Shown: positions 7,932-17,375, counted from the stretch's first letter. The stretch is 64,000 nt of DNA from DASXQK01 sp963757155 (GCA_963757155.1 CAVWQS010000009.1:558001-622000); one strand, 5' to 3'. Numbers and translations are program-made. The notes: generated from the sequence alone by a model not told the origin.

Positions 7932-8660
7932 TCACCGATAGAGAAACGTCCCCAACAGCACCCACCTTCGCGCCTCGGCCTCGCGGCCGCGCTTCGCCAC
8001 CAGCGGCGTGGTGTAATGCCAGAGCGGCAGGCGATAGGCGGTGATGCGGCCGGAACGCGCTGTAGTCTCCATCCGGCTGAAATGGCCCGAGACCGCATAG
8101 ACCAGGAATTGCTGGGCGACCGCCGGACTCGTCAGGGTCAGATGAATATCGACATAGCCCTGGCGCGCTTCGGGCTCCTCGGGATGATGATCGTTATGCG
8201 GGCCCGCATAATCCCCCGGCCCGTAGCAAAGCGCCTGGATGCCCCAGCGCCGCGCCAGAGGGCGGCCGGCAAGCGCCTCGGCGAAGCCCCGAAAGCTCGC
8301 CGAGCCCAGCATGGCGGCGAGCCCCGTCTTCGCCGCGGCCTCCCAGGCGGCCCCGCGACGGCGCTCGAAGGTCGCGGTCGAGACCCGCGCCGTCTTGGGC
8401 AGGAGCTCGCCATAGTTCTCCGTCATCTCCCAGGTCGCCTCGGGCGGGATGGGGCGGTCGATGCGGGCCAGATGCGGCAGCAGATGGCGCTCCAGCAGCA
8501 GGCGCCCTGCCTCGACCCGGGCCGGATCGATCAGCCCGTCGGCGGCGAGGAAGCGCCGGCGCGGATCTGCCAGCGCCCCCGCCAGGGGCGACGCCCCGGC
8601 CAGCAGACGGCGCCCCTTGGGGCTCAGCATGTCCTCGAATTCGGCAGGAAACTTGCGCAA
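7932..8660 (-). CDS. predicted 2OG-Fe(II) oxygenase-like protein
   Basis: This 242-residue protein is unfamiliar overall, but its C-terminal half resembles a 2-oxoglutarate/Fe(II) dioxygenase core. CYGPGDYAGPHNDHHPE contains a possible H-x-D metal pair (HND), followed by a YVDIHLTLTS strand. Then ITAYRLPLWHYTTPL offers a distal histidine, and EARRWVLLGTFLY an arginine at the spacing expected for 2-oxoglutarate binding. The N-terminal half is alpha-helical and without known motifs. The start is a TTG at 8660, with GAGG a few bases upstream. It is divergent from ubiD with a 56-base gap. The fold call is inference from the motif order; the substrate is unknown. Confidence 0.5.
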   Translation of the reverse strand: MRKFPAEFEDMLSPKGRRLLAGASPLAGALADPRRRFLAADGLIDPARVEAGRLLLERHLLPHLARIDRPIPPEATWEMTENYGELLPKTARVSTATFERRRGAAWEAAAKTGLAAMLGSASFRGFAEALAGRPLARRWGIQALCYGPGDYAGPHNDHHPEEPEARQGYVDIHLTLTSPAVAQQFLVYAVSGHFSRMETTARSGRITAYRLPLWHYTTPLVAKRGREAEARRWVLLGTFLYR

Positions 8661-8716
8661 GCCTCGACCTCTCTGCCTAAGATGGCGCCGTCCAGAATAG
8701 CCCGCAGCACCCGCCC

Positions 8717-10231
8717 ATGCCCTATCGATCGCTACGCGACTTCATCGAGCGCCTCGAGCACGAGGGCGGGCTCGTTCGGGTCGCAGCACCGGTCAGCCCC
8801 CATCTCGAGATGACCGAGATCCAGACCCGCCTCCTGGCCGAGGGCGGGCCGGCGGTGCTGTTCGAGAATGTCGTGGGGCTCGAAGGCCAGCGTTACGACA
8901 TGCCGGTGCTGGTCAACCTCTTCGGCACCGTCGAGCGGGTGGCGCGCGGCATGGAGCGGCGGCCCGATCAGCTGCGCGAGCTGGGCGAGACCTTGGCCTT
9001 CCTGAAGCAGCCCGAACCCCCCGGCGGCTGGCGCGAGGCCCTGGACATGCTGCCGCTGGTCAAAAGCGTCATGACCATGCGGCCCAAGACCGTCGGCACC
9101 GCGCCCTGCCAGGAAGTGGTGCTCTACGGCGAGGACATCGATCTCGCTCGTTTGCCGATCCAGACCTGCTGGCCCGGCGAGCCGGCCCCCCTCATCACCT
9201 GGCCGCTGGTGGTGACCCAAGGGCCGAAGCCCGGCACCGACAAGGCCGATAATTTCAACCTCGGCATCTACCGCATGCAGGTGACCGGGCGGAACACCAC
9301 CCTGATGCGCTGGCTGAAGCATCGCGGCGGCGCCCAGCATCATGCGCGCTGGAAGGAGCAGCGGCCCGAGCCTCTGCCGGCCGCCGCCGTCATCGGCGCC
9401 GATCCCGGCACCATCCTCGCCGCCGTGACGCCGGTGCCCGATACCCTCTCGGAGTATCAGTTCGCAGGCCTGCTGCGCGGGGCCAAGGTCGAGCTTGTGG
9501 ATTGCAAGACCGTGCCCCTCAAGGTGCCGGCCGAGGCGGAGATCGTGCTCGAAGGCCATGTCGCCCTCGACGATTACGGCGATGAAGGGCCCTATGGCGA
9601 CCACACCGGCTATTACAATTCGGTCGAGCGCTTCCCGGTCTTCACCATCAGCGCCATCACCATGCGCCGCCAGCCCATCTATCTCTCGACCTTCACCGGC
9701 CGCCCGCCGGACGAACCCTCGATCCTGGGCGAGGCGCTGAACGAGGTCTTCGTCCCGCTGCTGATCCAGCAGTTTCCCGAGATCGTCGATTTCTATCTGC
9801 CGCCGGAGGGATGCAGCTATCGCATCGCCGTGGTCTCGATGCGCAAGGCCTATCCCGGTCATGCCAAGCGGGTGATGATGGGCGTCTGGTCCTTCCTCCG
9901 CCAATTCATGTACACGAAATGGGTCATCGTGGTGGATGACGACATCGATGCGCGGAGCTGGAAGGATGTGATGTGGGCGATCTCCACCCGCATGGATCCG
10001 GCCCGCGACATCACTCTGGTCGAGGGCACGCCCATCGACTATCTCGATTTCGCGAGCCCCGAGTCCGGGCTCGGCAGCAAGATCGGCCTCGACGCCACCA
10101 ATAAATGGCCGCCGGAGACCAAGCGCGAATGGGGCCGCAAGATCCGCATGAGCGAGGATGTGGTGGAGGCGGTGACGAAGAAATGGCCGAGCCTGGGCCT
10201 TCCCGGCAGCGGCAAGCCGATCTGGCGCTGA
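8717..10231 (+). CDS. ubiD: UbiD-family decarboxylase (4-hydroxy-3-polyprenylbenzoate decarboxylase)
   Basis: At 504 residues this matches UbiD (E. coli about 497). UbiD removes the ring carboxylate of polyprenyl-hydroxybenzoate in ubiquinone synthesis, using prenylated FMN made by UbiX. The cofactor-binding segment NLGIYRMQVTGRNT (about residue 185) and the catalytic-region EGPYGDHTGYYN (about residue 290) are both present, as is the N-terminal RDFIERLEHEGGLVRV. UbiX is not in this window. The ATG at 8717 is followed directly by family sequence. A GNAT acetyltransferase gene starts inside the 3' end. Other UbiD paralogues act on aromatic acids, but the length and motifs fit the ubiquinone enzyme. 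Confidence 0.9.
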   Translation: MPYRSLRDFIERLEHEGGLVRVAAPVSPHLEMTEIQTRLLAEGGPAVLFENVVGLEGQRYDMPVLVNLFGTVERVARGMERRPDQLRELGETLAFLKQPEPPGGWREALDMLPLVKSVMTMRPKTVGTAPCQEVVLYGEDIDLARLPIQTCWPGEPAPLITWPLVVTQGPKPGTDKADNFNLGIYRMQVTGRNTTLMRWLKHRGGAQHHARWKEQRPEPLPAAAVIGADPGTILAAVTPVPDTLSEYQFAGLLRGAKVELVDCKTVPLKVPAEAEIVLEGHVALDDYGDEGPYGDHTGYYNSVERFPVFTISAITMRRQPIYLSTFTGRPPDEPSILGEALNEVFVPLLIQQFPEIVDFYLPPEGCSYRIAVVSMRKAYPGHAKRVMMGVWSFLRQFMYTKWVIVVDDDIDARSWKDVMWAISTRMDPARDITLVEGTPIDYLDFASPESGLGSKIGLDATNKWPPETKREWGRKIRMSEDVVEAVTKKWPSLGLPGSGKPIWR

Positions 10232-10680
10232 TCCGCGCCGCGCGGCCGGCCGAGGCGGGCGCGCTGACCGCGCTTGCGCTCGCCGCCAAGGCCCATTGGG
10301 GCTATCCCGCGAGCTTCATGGCCCGTTGCCGCTCTGCGCTCACCATCGAGCCCGCCATGATCCGCCGCCATGTCTTCCGCCTGGCCGAAGGCGAGGGCGG
10401 ATTCATCCTGGGGTTCTACGGCTTCGAGCCGGATCCCGCGGGCATCGGCCTCAGCCATCTCTTCGTCCGTCCCGATGCCATCGGCGGCGGCATCGGCCGC
10501 GCCCTCTGGGAGGATGCGGTGGCCCTTGCGCGGCGCAAGGGCTATGGGCGGATGATGATCGTGGGCGATCCCCATGCCGCCGGCTTCTATCACCGCATGG
10601 GGGCGGTGCCGGCCGGGGCCGTGCCCTCGGAGATCGACCCGGCTCGGGCCCTGCCGCTCTTCCGCCTGGAGCTCGGTTGA
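10183..10680 (+). CDS. GNAT-family N-acetyltransferase
   Basis: This is a protein of about 165 residues with a GNAT fold. LIRAARPAEAGALTALA is the first strand and helix. GLSHLFVRPDAIGGGIGRALW is motif A, with the acetyl-CoA pyrophosphate loop, and GYGRMMIVGDPHAAGFYHRMG is motif B. The ATG at 10183 overlaps ubiD by 49 bases and has a purine-rich site upstream; a start nearer 10230 is also possible. The substrate cannot be deduced. A 13-bp direct repeat spans its stop codon. Confidence 0.75.
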   Translation: MAEPGPSRQRQADLALIRAARPAEAGALTALALAAKAHWGYPASFMARCRSALTIEPAMIRRHVFRLAEGEGGFILGFYGFEPDPAGIGLSHLFVRPDAIGGGIGRALWEDAVALARRKGYGRMMIVGDPHAAGFYHRMGAVPAGAVPSEIDPARALPLFRLELG

Positions 10681-10699
10681 ACGCCCCTCGGTTGAACGC
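10672..10699. repeat. 13-bp direct repeat spanning a stop codon
   Basis: CTCGGTTGAACGC occurs at 10672-10684 and again at 10687-10699, a 15-base tandem period. The first copy contains the stop codon of the acetyltransferase gene. It looks like a simple slippage duplication. Confidence 0.7.
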
Positions 10700-10780
10700 A
10701 TGGCTGACCGACCCAATCTGTGATCCGATAGATCTGTCGCCTTATTCCCCTGCCCCGATATTCGCCATAGGGATTCCCTC

Positions 10781-12121
10781 ATGCCCATCGCCAAATACCT
10801 CGACATCCTCGACGATCTGCTGACGCGCGCCCGCAAGGCAGGGGCGGACGCCGCCGATGCGCTGGTGGTGGAGGGGGCTTCCCTCACCATCGCCGAGCGG
10901 CTGGGGCGGCCGGAGAAGCTGGAGCGCGCCGAGGGCCAGGATCTGGGCCTCCGGGTCTTCCTCGGCAAGCGCCAGGCCATCGTCTCCTCGACGGATTTCT
11001 CCTCGAAGGCGCTGGACGAGCTGGCGGCCCGGGCCGTGGCCATGGCCAAGGTCGTGCCGGAGGATCCCTTCTGCGGCATCGCCGATCCCGCCGATATCGC
11101 GAAAACCGTGCCCAACCTCGACCTCTGCGATCCCGAGGAGCCCTCGACCGAGACGCTGATCGAGCGGGTCCGGGCCGCCGAAGCCGCCGCCCGCGAAGTC
11201 CCGGGCGTCACCAATTCGGAAGGGGCGGAAGCCTCCTGGGGCCGCAGCAAGGTGGCGCTCGCCGCTTCCAATGGTTTCCGCCAGGGCTATGCCGGCTCCC
11301 ATTCCGGCCTCTCGGTCTCGGTGGTCGCCGGCGAAGGCACCGGCATGCAGCGCGACTACGACTTCACCTCAGCGGTCTATGGCAGCGAGCTCGAGGATCC
11401 CGCCGCCATGGGGAGGCGCGCCGGCGAGAAGGCGGTGAAGCGCCTCAATCCGCAGAAGGTGGCGACGGTCAAGGTGCCGGTGGTCTTCGACCCGCGGGTC
11501 GCCAACGGTCTCGTCGGCCATCTCGCGGGTGCCATCAACGGCGCCTCCATCACGCGGGGCATCAGCTTCCTCAAGGACAAGCTCGGCCAGCGAATCTTTC
11601 CCGCCGGAATCGACATCGTGGAAGATCCCCTGCGCCCGCGCGGCCTGCGCTCCGCCCCCTTCGACGGCGAGGGGCTGCCCACCAGCCGGCGCAAGCTGGT
11701 GGCCGACGGCGTGCTGACGACCTGGGTGCTGGATCTGCGCTCGGCGCGCCAGCTCGGCCTCAGGAGCACCGGCAATGCCTCGCGCGGCACCTCTGGCCCG
11801 CCCAGCCCCTCGACGCGCAACCTCCATCTCGAGCCCGGCCCGCTGACGCCGGCGGAGCTGATGGCGGATATCGCCAGCGGCTTCTATTGCACGGAGCTGA
11901 TCGGCATGGGCGTCAACAATGTCACCGGCGATTACAGCCGCGGCGCCGCCGGCTTCTGGATCGAGAACGGCGAGATCGCCTATCCCGTCGCCGAGATCAC
12001 CATCGCCGGCAATCTGAAGGAGATGTTCCTGAATCTGGCGCCCGCCAACGACCTCGTCTTCCGCTACGGCACCAACGCCCCGACGACAAGGGTGGACGGG
12101 CTGACGGTCGCGGGGCGGTAA
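10781..12121 (+). CDS. pmbA: TldD/PmbA-family metalloprotease subunit
   Basis: This 446-residue protein is a PmbA/TldE homologue. In E. coli TldD and TldE form a zinc metalloprotease that degrades unfolded peptides and matures some peptide antibiotics such as microcin B17; TldD carries the zinc site. Features seen are the N-terminal domain (GLRVFLGKRQAIVSSTDF), the mid-region PVVFDPRVANGLVGHLAGAI, and the C-terminal GMGVNNVTGDYSRGAAGFWI and AEITIAGNL signatures. No HExxxH motif is present, as expected for the PmbA/TldE subunit. No TldD partner is in the window. The ATG at 10781 is well placed. Downstream is a repeat-rich gap. Confidence 0.85.
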   Translation: MPIAKYLDILDDLLTRARKAGADAADALVVEGASLTIAERLGRPEKLERAEGQDLGLRVFLGKRQAIVSSTDFSSKALDELAARAVAMAKVVPEDPFCGIADPADIAKTVPNLDLCDPEEPSTETLIERVRAAEAAAREVPGVTNSEGAEASWGRSKVALAASNGFRQGYAGSHSGLSVSVVAGEGTGMQRDYDFTSAVYGSELEDPAAMGRRAGEKAVKRLNPQKVATVKVPVVFDPRVANGLVGHLAGAINGASITRGISFLKDKLGQRIFPAGIDIVEDPLRPRGLRSAPFDGEGLPTSRRKLVADGVLTTWVLDLRSARQLGLRSTGNASRGTSGPPSPSTRNLHLEPGPLTPAELMADIASGFYCTELIGMGVNNVTGDYSRGAAGFWIENGEIAYPVAEITIAGNLKEMFLNLAPANDLVFRYGTNAPTTRVDGLTVAGR

Positions 12122-12170
12122 GAAAGTGGCGTAACACCGGCACTTCTGTCTCCCGCGTTTTCTTACTTCC

Positions 12171-12215
12171 CCCTCCCCCTGCGGGCCGATAGGCCCGCGC
12201 ATTGACGGGGGAGGG
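12171..12215. repeat. 45-nt palindromic repeat, family A, copy 1
   Basis: The outer arms are CCCTCCCCC and GGGGGAGGG and the inner arms GCGGGCC and GGCCCGC around GATA, so it can fold into a long GC-rich hairpin. It lies 50 bases after pmbA and could terminate transcription. An almost identical copy is at 50078-50122 in the opposite orientation. Confidence 0.8.
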
Positions 12216-12221
12216 CCGGGG

Positions 12222-12386
12222 CTATGGAGTGGACACATCTTTCGCCGCGCCTCGGGCCAAAAAGCGCGAGAAGTCCCCGCAGATACGGGACTTCCTCGCC
12301 CTTCATAGCTATCGGCCGCACTACTCGACCCCTGTTGGCCAAGCCATTGATCGGACTCTGCTTTTTGAGATGTGTCCGTGCCATAG
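12222..12386. mobile_element. 165-bp MITE-like element with 9-bp target-site duplication
   Basis: The ends are terminal inverted repeats matching at 16 of the first 19 positions: CTATGG, three mismatches, then GGACACATCT, read inward from 12222 and from 12386 on the other strand. It is flanked by GGGCCGGGG at 12213-12221 and again at 12387-12395, a 9-bp duplication. The equivalent repeat context near 50060-50090 has a single copy of this 9-mer and no insert, so it is an empty site. The minus strand is open across the whole insert with an ATG just inside the right end (about 54 codons), probably by chance. No transposase is inside, so movement would need a helper elsewhere. The IS family was not assigned. 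Confidence 0.75.
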
Positions 12387-12438
12387 GGGCCGGGGTGGGG
12401 GTGGCCGTAAACCCCGCTCTATTGCCGCAGATTCATCA

Positions 12439-12497
12439 TGATCCGCATGCGCGGATCGACCCCCCTCCCCAACCCTCCCCCGCAAGGGGGGAGGGAG
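12439..12497. repeat. composite two-hairpin repeat, family B, copy 1
   Basis: One hairpin is built on GATCCGC / GCGGATC and the second on CCCTCCCCC / GGGGGAGGG around GCAAG. The same pair of hairpins occurs at 49971-50024 in the opposite orientation. It lies at the 3' end of the RND permease gene. Confidence 0.75.
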
Positions 12498-12504
12498 AAA
12501 GAGA

Positions 12505-15500
12505 TCACGGCCGCCGCGCCTCCGCGCCGACGACGGTCAGCACCGGCCGCGGCTTCTTCGGGGCCTGGCGCTTCGAGCTTCCGAGCCAGCGGCCCAGCCG
12601 GTCGAGATAGAGATAGATCACCGGCGTCGTGTAGAGCGTCAGCCATTGCGAGACCAGCAGCCCGCCGACGATGGCGATGCCCAGGGGCTGGCGGAGCTCC
12701 GCACCGGCCCCCTGCCCCAGCGCCAGCGGCAGCCCGCCGAACAGCGCCGCCATGGTCGTCATCATGATCGGGCGGAAGCGCAGCAGGCAGGCCTGGTGGA
12801 TCGCCTCGAGCGGCGATTTGCCTTCCTTGCGCTCCGCCTCGAGCGCGAAATCGATCATCATGATGGCGTTCTTCTTGACGATGCCGATCAGCAGGATGAT
12901 GCCGATGAGGGCGATGATGCTGAGGTCGTAGCCGAAGAGCAGCAGCATCAGCAGCGCCCCCACCCCCGCCGAAGGCAAGGCCGAGAGAATGGTCAGGGGG
13001 TGGATGAAGCTCTCATAGAGCATGCCCAGCACGACATAGACCGCGAAGATGGCGGCCGCGACCAGGAAGGGTGTGGAACTCAGCGAGGATTGAAAGGCTT
13101 GGGCCGTGCCCTGGAAGGCGCCGTCGAGGGTCGCCGGGGTCTTCAGCGTGGCCTCCAGCGCCTGGATCTTCTCCACCGCCTGGCCCAGCGCCACGCCGGG
13201 CGTCAGATTGAAGGAGAGGGTGACCGCAGGGAACTGGCCCTCGTGATTGACCGAGAGCGGCTCGACCTTCGGGGTGAAATGCGCCACGGCGCTGAGGGGC
13301 ACCTGCGCGCCGGTGGGCCCCCGAATGAACAGTCCGCCGAGTGCCGAGGGATCGGCCTGGAAGTCGGGCGCCACCTCGAGGATCACCTTGTACTGGTTGG
13401 TCGAGCTGTAGATCGTCGCGATCTGGCGCTGGCCGAAGGCGTCATAGAGGGTCTGGTCGATGAGGGAGAGCGAAAGCCCCATGCGATAGGCCATGTCGCG
13501 GTCGATATCGACGGAGAGATGCGGGGCCGCGACCTGCTGGTCGGAGGCGACATCCTGCAGCTCCGGCAGTTTCGCCATGGCATGCTCGATGATGGGCGCC
13601 CAGTGGTTGAGCTCCTCCGTATTCGTATCCGTCAGCGTGTACTGGTATTGCGTGCGCGCGAGACGCCCGCCGACATTGATGTCCTGCCCGGCCTGCATGT
13701 AGAAGCGCACGCCCGGCACGACGGCGGTCTTGGCGCGCAGGCGCTGGATCACCTGATCGGCGCTGACATTGCGCTGACCGAAGGGCTTCAGCTGCATGAA
13801 CATGCGCGCCGTGTTCTCGGTGGCATTGCCGCCCGTGGCGCCGGCAAAAGCGACCACCCCCTCCACCGCCGGATCGCGCGCCACGATGGCGGCGAGGCGA
13901 TGCTGGATCGCCGACATGGCCGCGAAGGAGATGTCTTCCCGCGCCTCCGCCTGGGCGAAGATGAAGCCGGTATCCTGCTGCGGGAAGAAGCCCTTGGGGA
14001 TGATGACATAGAGATAGCCGGTGAGGCCGATGAGCCCCAGGGTCACCAGGAGCATGGGGGGCTGGTGCGACAGCACCCAGCGCAGGCTCCGGTCATAGCC
14101 GGCGAGGACGGCTTCGAAGACATGCTCGGCCCCGCGGCTCAGCCAATTGGCCTTCTGCTCGCTCTCGCGCTGCAGGAAGAGCGAGCACATCACCGGCGTC
14201 AGGGTCAGAGAGACGAAGGCCGAGACCAGCACGGCGATGGTGACGGTCACCGCGAATTCATGGAACAGGCGGCCGACGATCCCGCCCATGAAGAGCAGCG
14301 GGATGAAGACGGCGATGAGGGAGAAGGTGATTGAGATGATGGTGAAGCCGATCTGCCCCGCCCCCTTGATGGCAGCCTCCAGGGGCCGCATCCCCTCCTC
14401 GAGATAGCGCACGATGTTCTCGATCATCACGATGGCGTCGTCGACCACGAAGCCGACGGCGATGGTGAGGCCCATCAGAGACAAATTATCGAGGCTGTAG
14501 CCCAGCAGATACATGACCGCGAAGGTGCCGACGAGCGATAGCGGCACCGTGGCGCTGGGGATGATCGTCGCCCAGACATGGCGGAGGAAAATGAAGATCA
14601 CCATCACCACCAAGGCGATGGTGATGAGGAGAGTCCATTGCACGTCATTGACCGAGGCCCGGATGGTGAGGGAGCGGTCCGAGACCAGATCGACCTTCAC
14701 CGTCGGCGGGATGGATTCCTGCAGATGGGGCATCATGGCCTTGATGGAATCGACCACGGTGATGGTGTTCGCCCCGGCCTCGCGCTGGATCAGCAGCAGC
14801 TCGGATTTCTTGTTGTCGAACCAGGCGCCGATGCGGTTCTGCTGCACCGAATTGACGACATCGCCGACGTCCTGGAGACGCACCGGTGCGCCGTTGCGAT
14901 AGGCGACGATGACCTGGCGATAGGCATGGGCGTCGAAGAGCTGATCGTTGGTATCGAGGGTGTAGGTCTGCCTGGTCCCTTCCAGCGTTCCCTTGGCCTG
15001 GTCCAGGGTCGCATTGCTGATCGCCGTGCGCACATCCTCCAGCCCGACGCCGCGCGAAGCGAGCGCCATGGGGTTGACCTGGATATGGGGCGCATAGGTC
15101 TGCTGCCCCGCGACGATGACCTGGGAGACGCCCGGGGTCGTCGAGAGCTTCTGGGCGAGGATCGTGCTGACGTAATCGTCGACCTTGTAGATCGGCAGAT
15201 CGTCGCTATGCACGGCATAGATCAGCACAGGGCGGTCGGCGGGGTTGGTCTTGCGATAGGTCGGCGGGTTGGGGAGCGTCGAGGGCAGCAGCCCGCCGGC
15301 CGCATTGATCGCCGTCTGGACGTCCTGAGCCGCGCCGTCGATGTCGCGGGAGAGGTCGAACTGCAAGGTGATGGAGGTCGAGCCGAGCCCGCTGGTCGAG
15401 GTCATCTGGCTGAGATCCGGGATCGACCCGAATTGCTGCTCCAGCGGGGTGGCGACCGAGGAGGCCATGGTGTCGGGGCTCGCCCCCGGCAATTGGGCGC

Positions 15501-15642
15501 TGACGGTGATGGTGGGGAAATCGACATTGGGCAAGGCCGCCACCGGCAGCAGGAAATAGGCGCCGATGCCGAAGACGAGAACAGCCAGCATCATCAGCGC
15601 CGTCGCGATCGGGCGGCGAATGAAGGTCTCGGAGATGTTCAT
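12505..15642 (-). CDS. RND multidrug efflux permease (MdtB/MdtC-type)
   Basis: This 1045-residue inner-membrane proton antiporter is the expected length for the hydrophobe/amphiphile RND family. MNISETFIRRPIATALMMLA is a standard start. The TM4 segment VGFVVDDAIVMIENI carries the paired aspartates for proton translocation, and the two large periplasmic loops follow TM1 and TM7. The periplasmic start (VAALPNVDFPTITVSAQLPG) is most like MdtB/MdtC. It exports drugs or lipophilic compounds with the adaptor encoded just upstream (gap of 7 bases) and an outer-membrane channel not found here. The order is adaptor then permease. The substrate is not predictable. Confidence 0.9.
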   Translation of the reverse strand: MNISETFIRRPIATALMMLAVLVFGIGAYFLLPVAALPNVDFPTITVSAQLPGASPDTMASSVATPLEQQFGSIPDLSQMTSTSGLGSTSITLQFDLSRDIDGAAQDVQTAINAAGGLLPSTLPNPPTYRKTNPADRPVLIYAVHSDDLPIYKVDDYVSTILAQKLSTTPGVSQVIVAGQQTYAPHIQVNPMALASRGVGLEDVRTAISNATLDQAKGTLEGTRQTYTLDTNDQLFDAHAYRQVIVAYRNGAPVRLQDVGDVVNSVQQNRIGAWFDNKKSELLLIQREAGANTITVVDSIKAMMPHLQESIPPTVKVDLVSDRSLTIRASVNDVQWTLLITIALVVMVIFIFLRHVWATIIPSATVPLSLVGTFAVMYLLGYSLDNLSLMGLTIAVGFVVDDAIVMIENIVRYLEEGMRPLEAAIKGAGQIGFTIISITFSLIAVFIPLLFMGGIVGRLFHEFAVTVTIAVLVSAFVSLTLTPVMCSLFLQRESEQKANWLSRGAEHVFEAVLAGYDRSLRWVLSHQPPMLLVTLGLIGLTGYLYVIIPKGFFPQQDTGFIFAQAEAREDISFAAMSAIQHRLAAIVARDPAVEGVVAFAGATGGNATENTARMFMQLKPFGQRNVSADQVIQRLRAKTAVVPGVRFYMQAGQDINVGGRLARTQYQYTLTDTNTEELNHWAPIIEHAMAKLPELQDVASDQQVAAPHLSVDIDRDMAYRMGLSLSLIDQTLYDAFGQRQIATIYSSTNQYKVILEVAPDFQADPSALGGLFIRGPTGAQVPLSAVAHFTPKVEPLSVNHEGQFPAVTLSFNLTPGVALGQAVEKIQALEATLKTPATLDGAFQGTAQAFQSSLSSTPFLVAAAIFAVYVVLGMLYESFIHPLTILSALPSAGVGALLMLLLFGYDLSIIALIGIILLIGIVKKNAIMMIDFALEAERKEGKSPLEAIHQACLLRFRPIMMTTMAALFGGLPLALGQGAGAELRQPLGIAIVGGLLVSQWLTLYTTPVIYLYLDRLGRWLGSSKRQAPKKPRPVLTVVGAEARRP

Positions 15643-15649
15643 CGATGGG

Positions 15650-16846
15650 TCAGCCGCCTGCCTTGGACGCGCCTGTCGCGGCTCCCGGGGCGGCCCCTGG
15701 GGCGGTCGTTGCGGGTGCGCCTGGCGGCGCGGGGGGCGCGACCTGGACCTTGGCGCCGGGGCTCAGGCGGAACTGGCCGTCGACGACGATCTTCTCGCCC
15801 GCCGCCAGCCCGGCGGTGACGATCGCCTGTCCGTCCTGGATTCCGCTGACCTCCACCGTGCGGCGTTCGACGCTCTGATCGGGCTTGATGACATAGGCGT
15901 AATATCCGTCCGGCCCCTCCTGCACCGTGGTGGCGGGGACGGTGACCGCATCCATGCGGGTGCTGAGGACCAGCCGCGCATTGATGAACTGGCCCGGCCA
16001 GAGCTCCGCCCCGGCATTGTCGAAGGTCGCCTTGAGATGGATCGTGCCGGTCGTCACATCCACCTGATTGTCGATCAGGGTCAGCTTGCCGGTCGCCAGC
16101 ACCTCGCGCGCATTGGCATCGAGCGCCTGGACCGCCAAAGGTTCTTTGGCCTGGTTGCGGCGGATATCGGTCAGATAGCTCTGGGGCACGGTGAAATCGA
16201 CGAAGATCGGCTTCAGCTGGGTGATGGAGACCAGCGCGGTATTGTCGCTGGCATGGACCAGATTGCCCGGGTCGACCAGCCGGGCGCCGGTGCGCCCGGT
16301 CAAGGGCGCGCGGATATCGGCATAGCCCAGGTTCAGCTGAGCGGTATCGATCGCCGCCGCATCCGCCTCGATCGATGCCTGGATCTGGCCGACGAGCGCC
16401 TTCTGGCTGTCAAAGGATTGCTGGGTCTGGTAGCCGCTGGTGAGCAGACGGGAGAAGCGCTGCAGATCCGCTTTTGCGCTGACGAGCTGGGCCTCGTCCT
16501 TCTGCTTGGCGGCGTTTGCCTGATCGAGGGCGGCCTGGAAGGCGCGGGGGTCGACCTGGAACAGGGGATCGCCCTGCTTCACCTCCTGCCCCTCGGTGAA
16601 GAAGGCCTTCATGATCTGCCCATCCACCCGGCTGCGGACGGTGACGGAATTATAGGCCTGCACCGTGCCCAGCCCCACGACATAGAGCGGCATGTTGCGC
16701 GCCACCGAGAAGCCGGCGACCACCGGCACCGGCGCACCCGAGGCGGTCGGCATGGGCGCCGCCGCGAGATGGTCGTGCTGCGTCCACCAGAATCCGCCGA
16801 GACCGATCACAAGCGCGACCGCGCCCAGGAGAAGCTTTCTCATCAT
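15650..16846 (-). CDS. RND efflux periplasmic adaptor (MdtA-like)
   Basis: This 398-residue membrane-fusion protein links the RND permease to an outer-membrane channel. It has an N-terminal signal/anchor (MRKLLLGAVALVIGLGG), a lipoyl half-motif VRSRVDGQIMKAFFTEGQEV, a coiled-coil hairpin (about residues 100-165, rich in Ala, Gln and Lys) and the second lipoyl half YADIRAPLTGRTGARLVDPG. Beta-barrel and membrane-proximal domains follow, and the tail is rich in Pro, Ala and Gly. The gene precedes the permease by 7 bases, so they form one operon. The start could be ATG 16846 or the next codon, ATG 16843. Confidence 0.9.
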   Translation of the reverse strand: MMRKLLLGAVALVIGLGGFWWTQHDHLAAAPMPTASGAPVPVVAGFSVARNMPLYVVGLGTVQAYNSVTVRSRVDGQIMKAFFTEGQEVKQGDPLFQVDPRAFQAALDQANAAKQKDEAQLVSAKADLQRFSRLLTSGYQTQQSFDSQKALVGQIQASIEADAAAIDTAQLNLGYADIRAPLTGRTGARLVDPGNLVHASDNTALVSITQLKPIFVDFTVPQSYLTDIRRNQAKEPLAVQALDANAREVLATGKLTLIDNQVDVTTGTIHLKATFDNAGAELWPGQFINARLVLSTRMDAVTVPATTVQEGPDGYYAYVIKPDQSVERRTVEVSGIQDGQAIVTAGLAAGEKIVVDGQFRLSPGAKVQVAPPAPPGAPATTAPGAAPGAATGASKAGG

Positions 16847-17375
16847 GCTGGCAACCCCTGCCGCGGCAGCCGCGCGCCGCCGTCCTTCGCGTCGCGCGGG
16901 GCTGCGGCATCCATCGAAGGTGAAAGGCTGTTCATCTCTAGGTGAGCCTCAGCGCGGTTCTTGCCAATTAATCTTCGGTAATTTGCGACGCGCCGCGAGA
17001 GCGGCTCGCCCGAGGAGCGATCGCCTCTCGAATTCACGCTGCTGTCTCTCAAATCCTGCGGCCGCAAAAGGCCTGCGGCCGTTAGCCGCTCGGCGATGTT
17101 TGCAGGTGAATTTCACAACTGCCGCTAAGGGCGCATAGGTATCGCAGAGGGCCCGACATCACATCGTCACACGAAGCCTTGCCGGTGCGAACCGATACCC
17201 CGCAAACCCCGGGGTCGCGCGATCAACAACCAAGGCCGATATCGAATCAATGGCTGACAAACTCGTGGATGGTCGGCCTTCGCCGACCATGACGAGAGAG
17301 AGGCCCGCGGCCCTGGATTCCCGCTTTCGCGGGATGACGGAATTGAAGAGATGCGCGCGCTCCCCGATCAGATGA
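16847..17375. other. intergenic region with hairpin and REP-like arm
   Basis: No gene was found in these 529 bases. They hold the upstream region of the RND operon, including an AT-rich stretch around 16965-16985. A perfect 9-bp hairpin is at 17269-17290 (ATGGTCGGC-CTTC-GCCGACCAT). One arm of the REP-like element is at 17311-17340, downstream of the lipid-kinase gene. The hairpin plus REP arm may help end transcription from the lipid-kinase side. Confidence 0.6.

Noticed and set aside
12224..12610. Small protein-coding genes in the pmbA to RND gap
   Set aside because: Open frames there cross the MITE ends and palindromic repeats and show no family features or ribosome sites.
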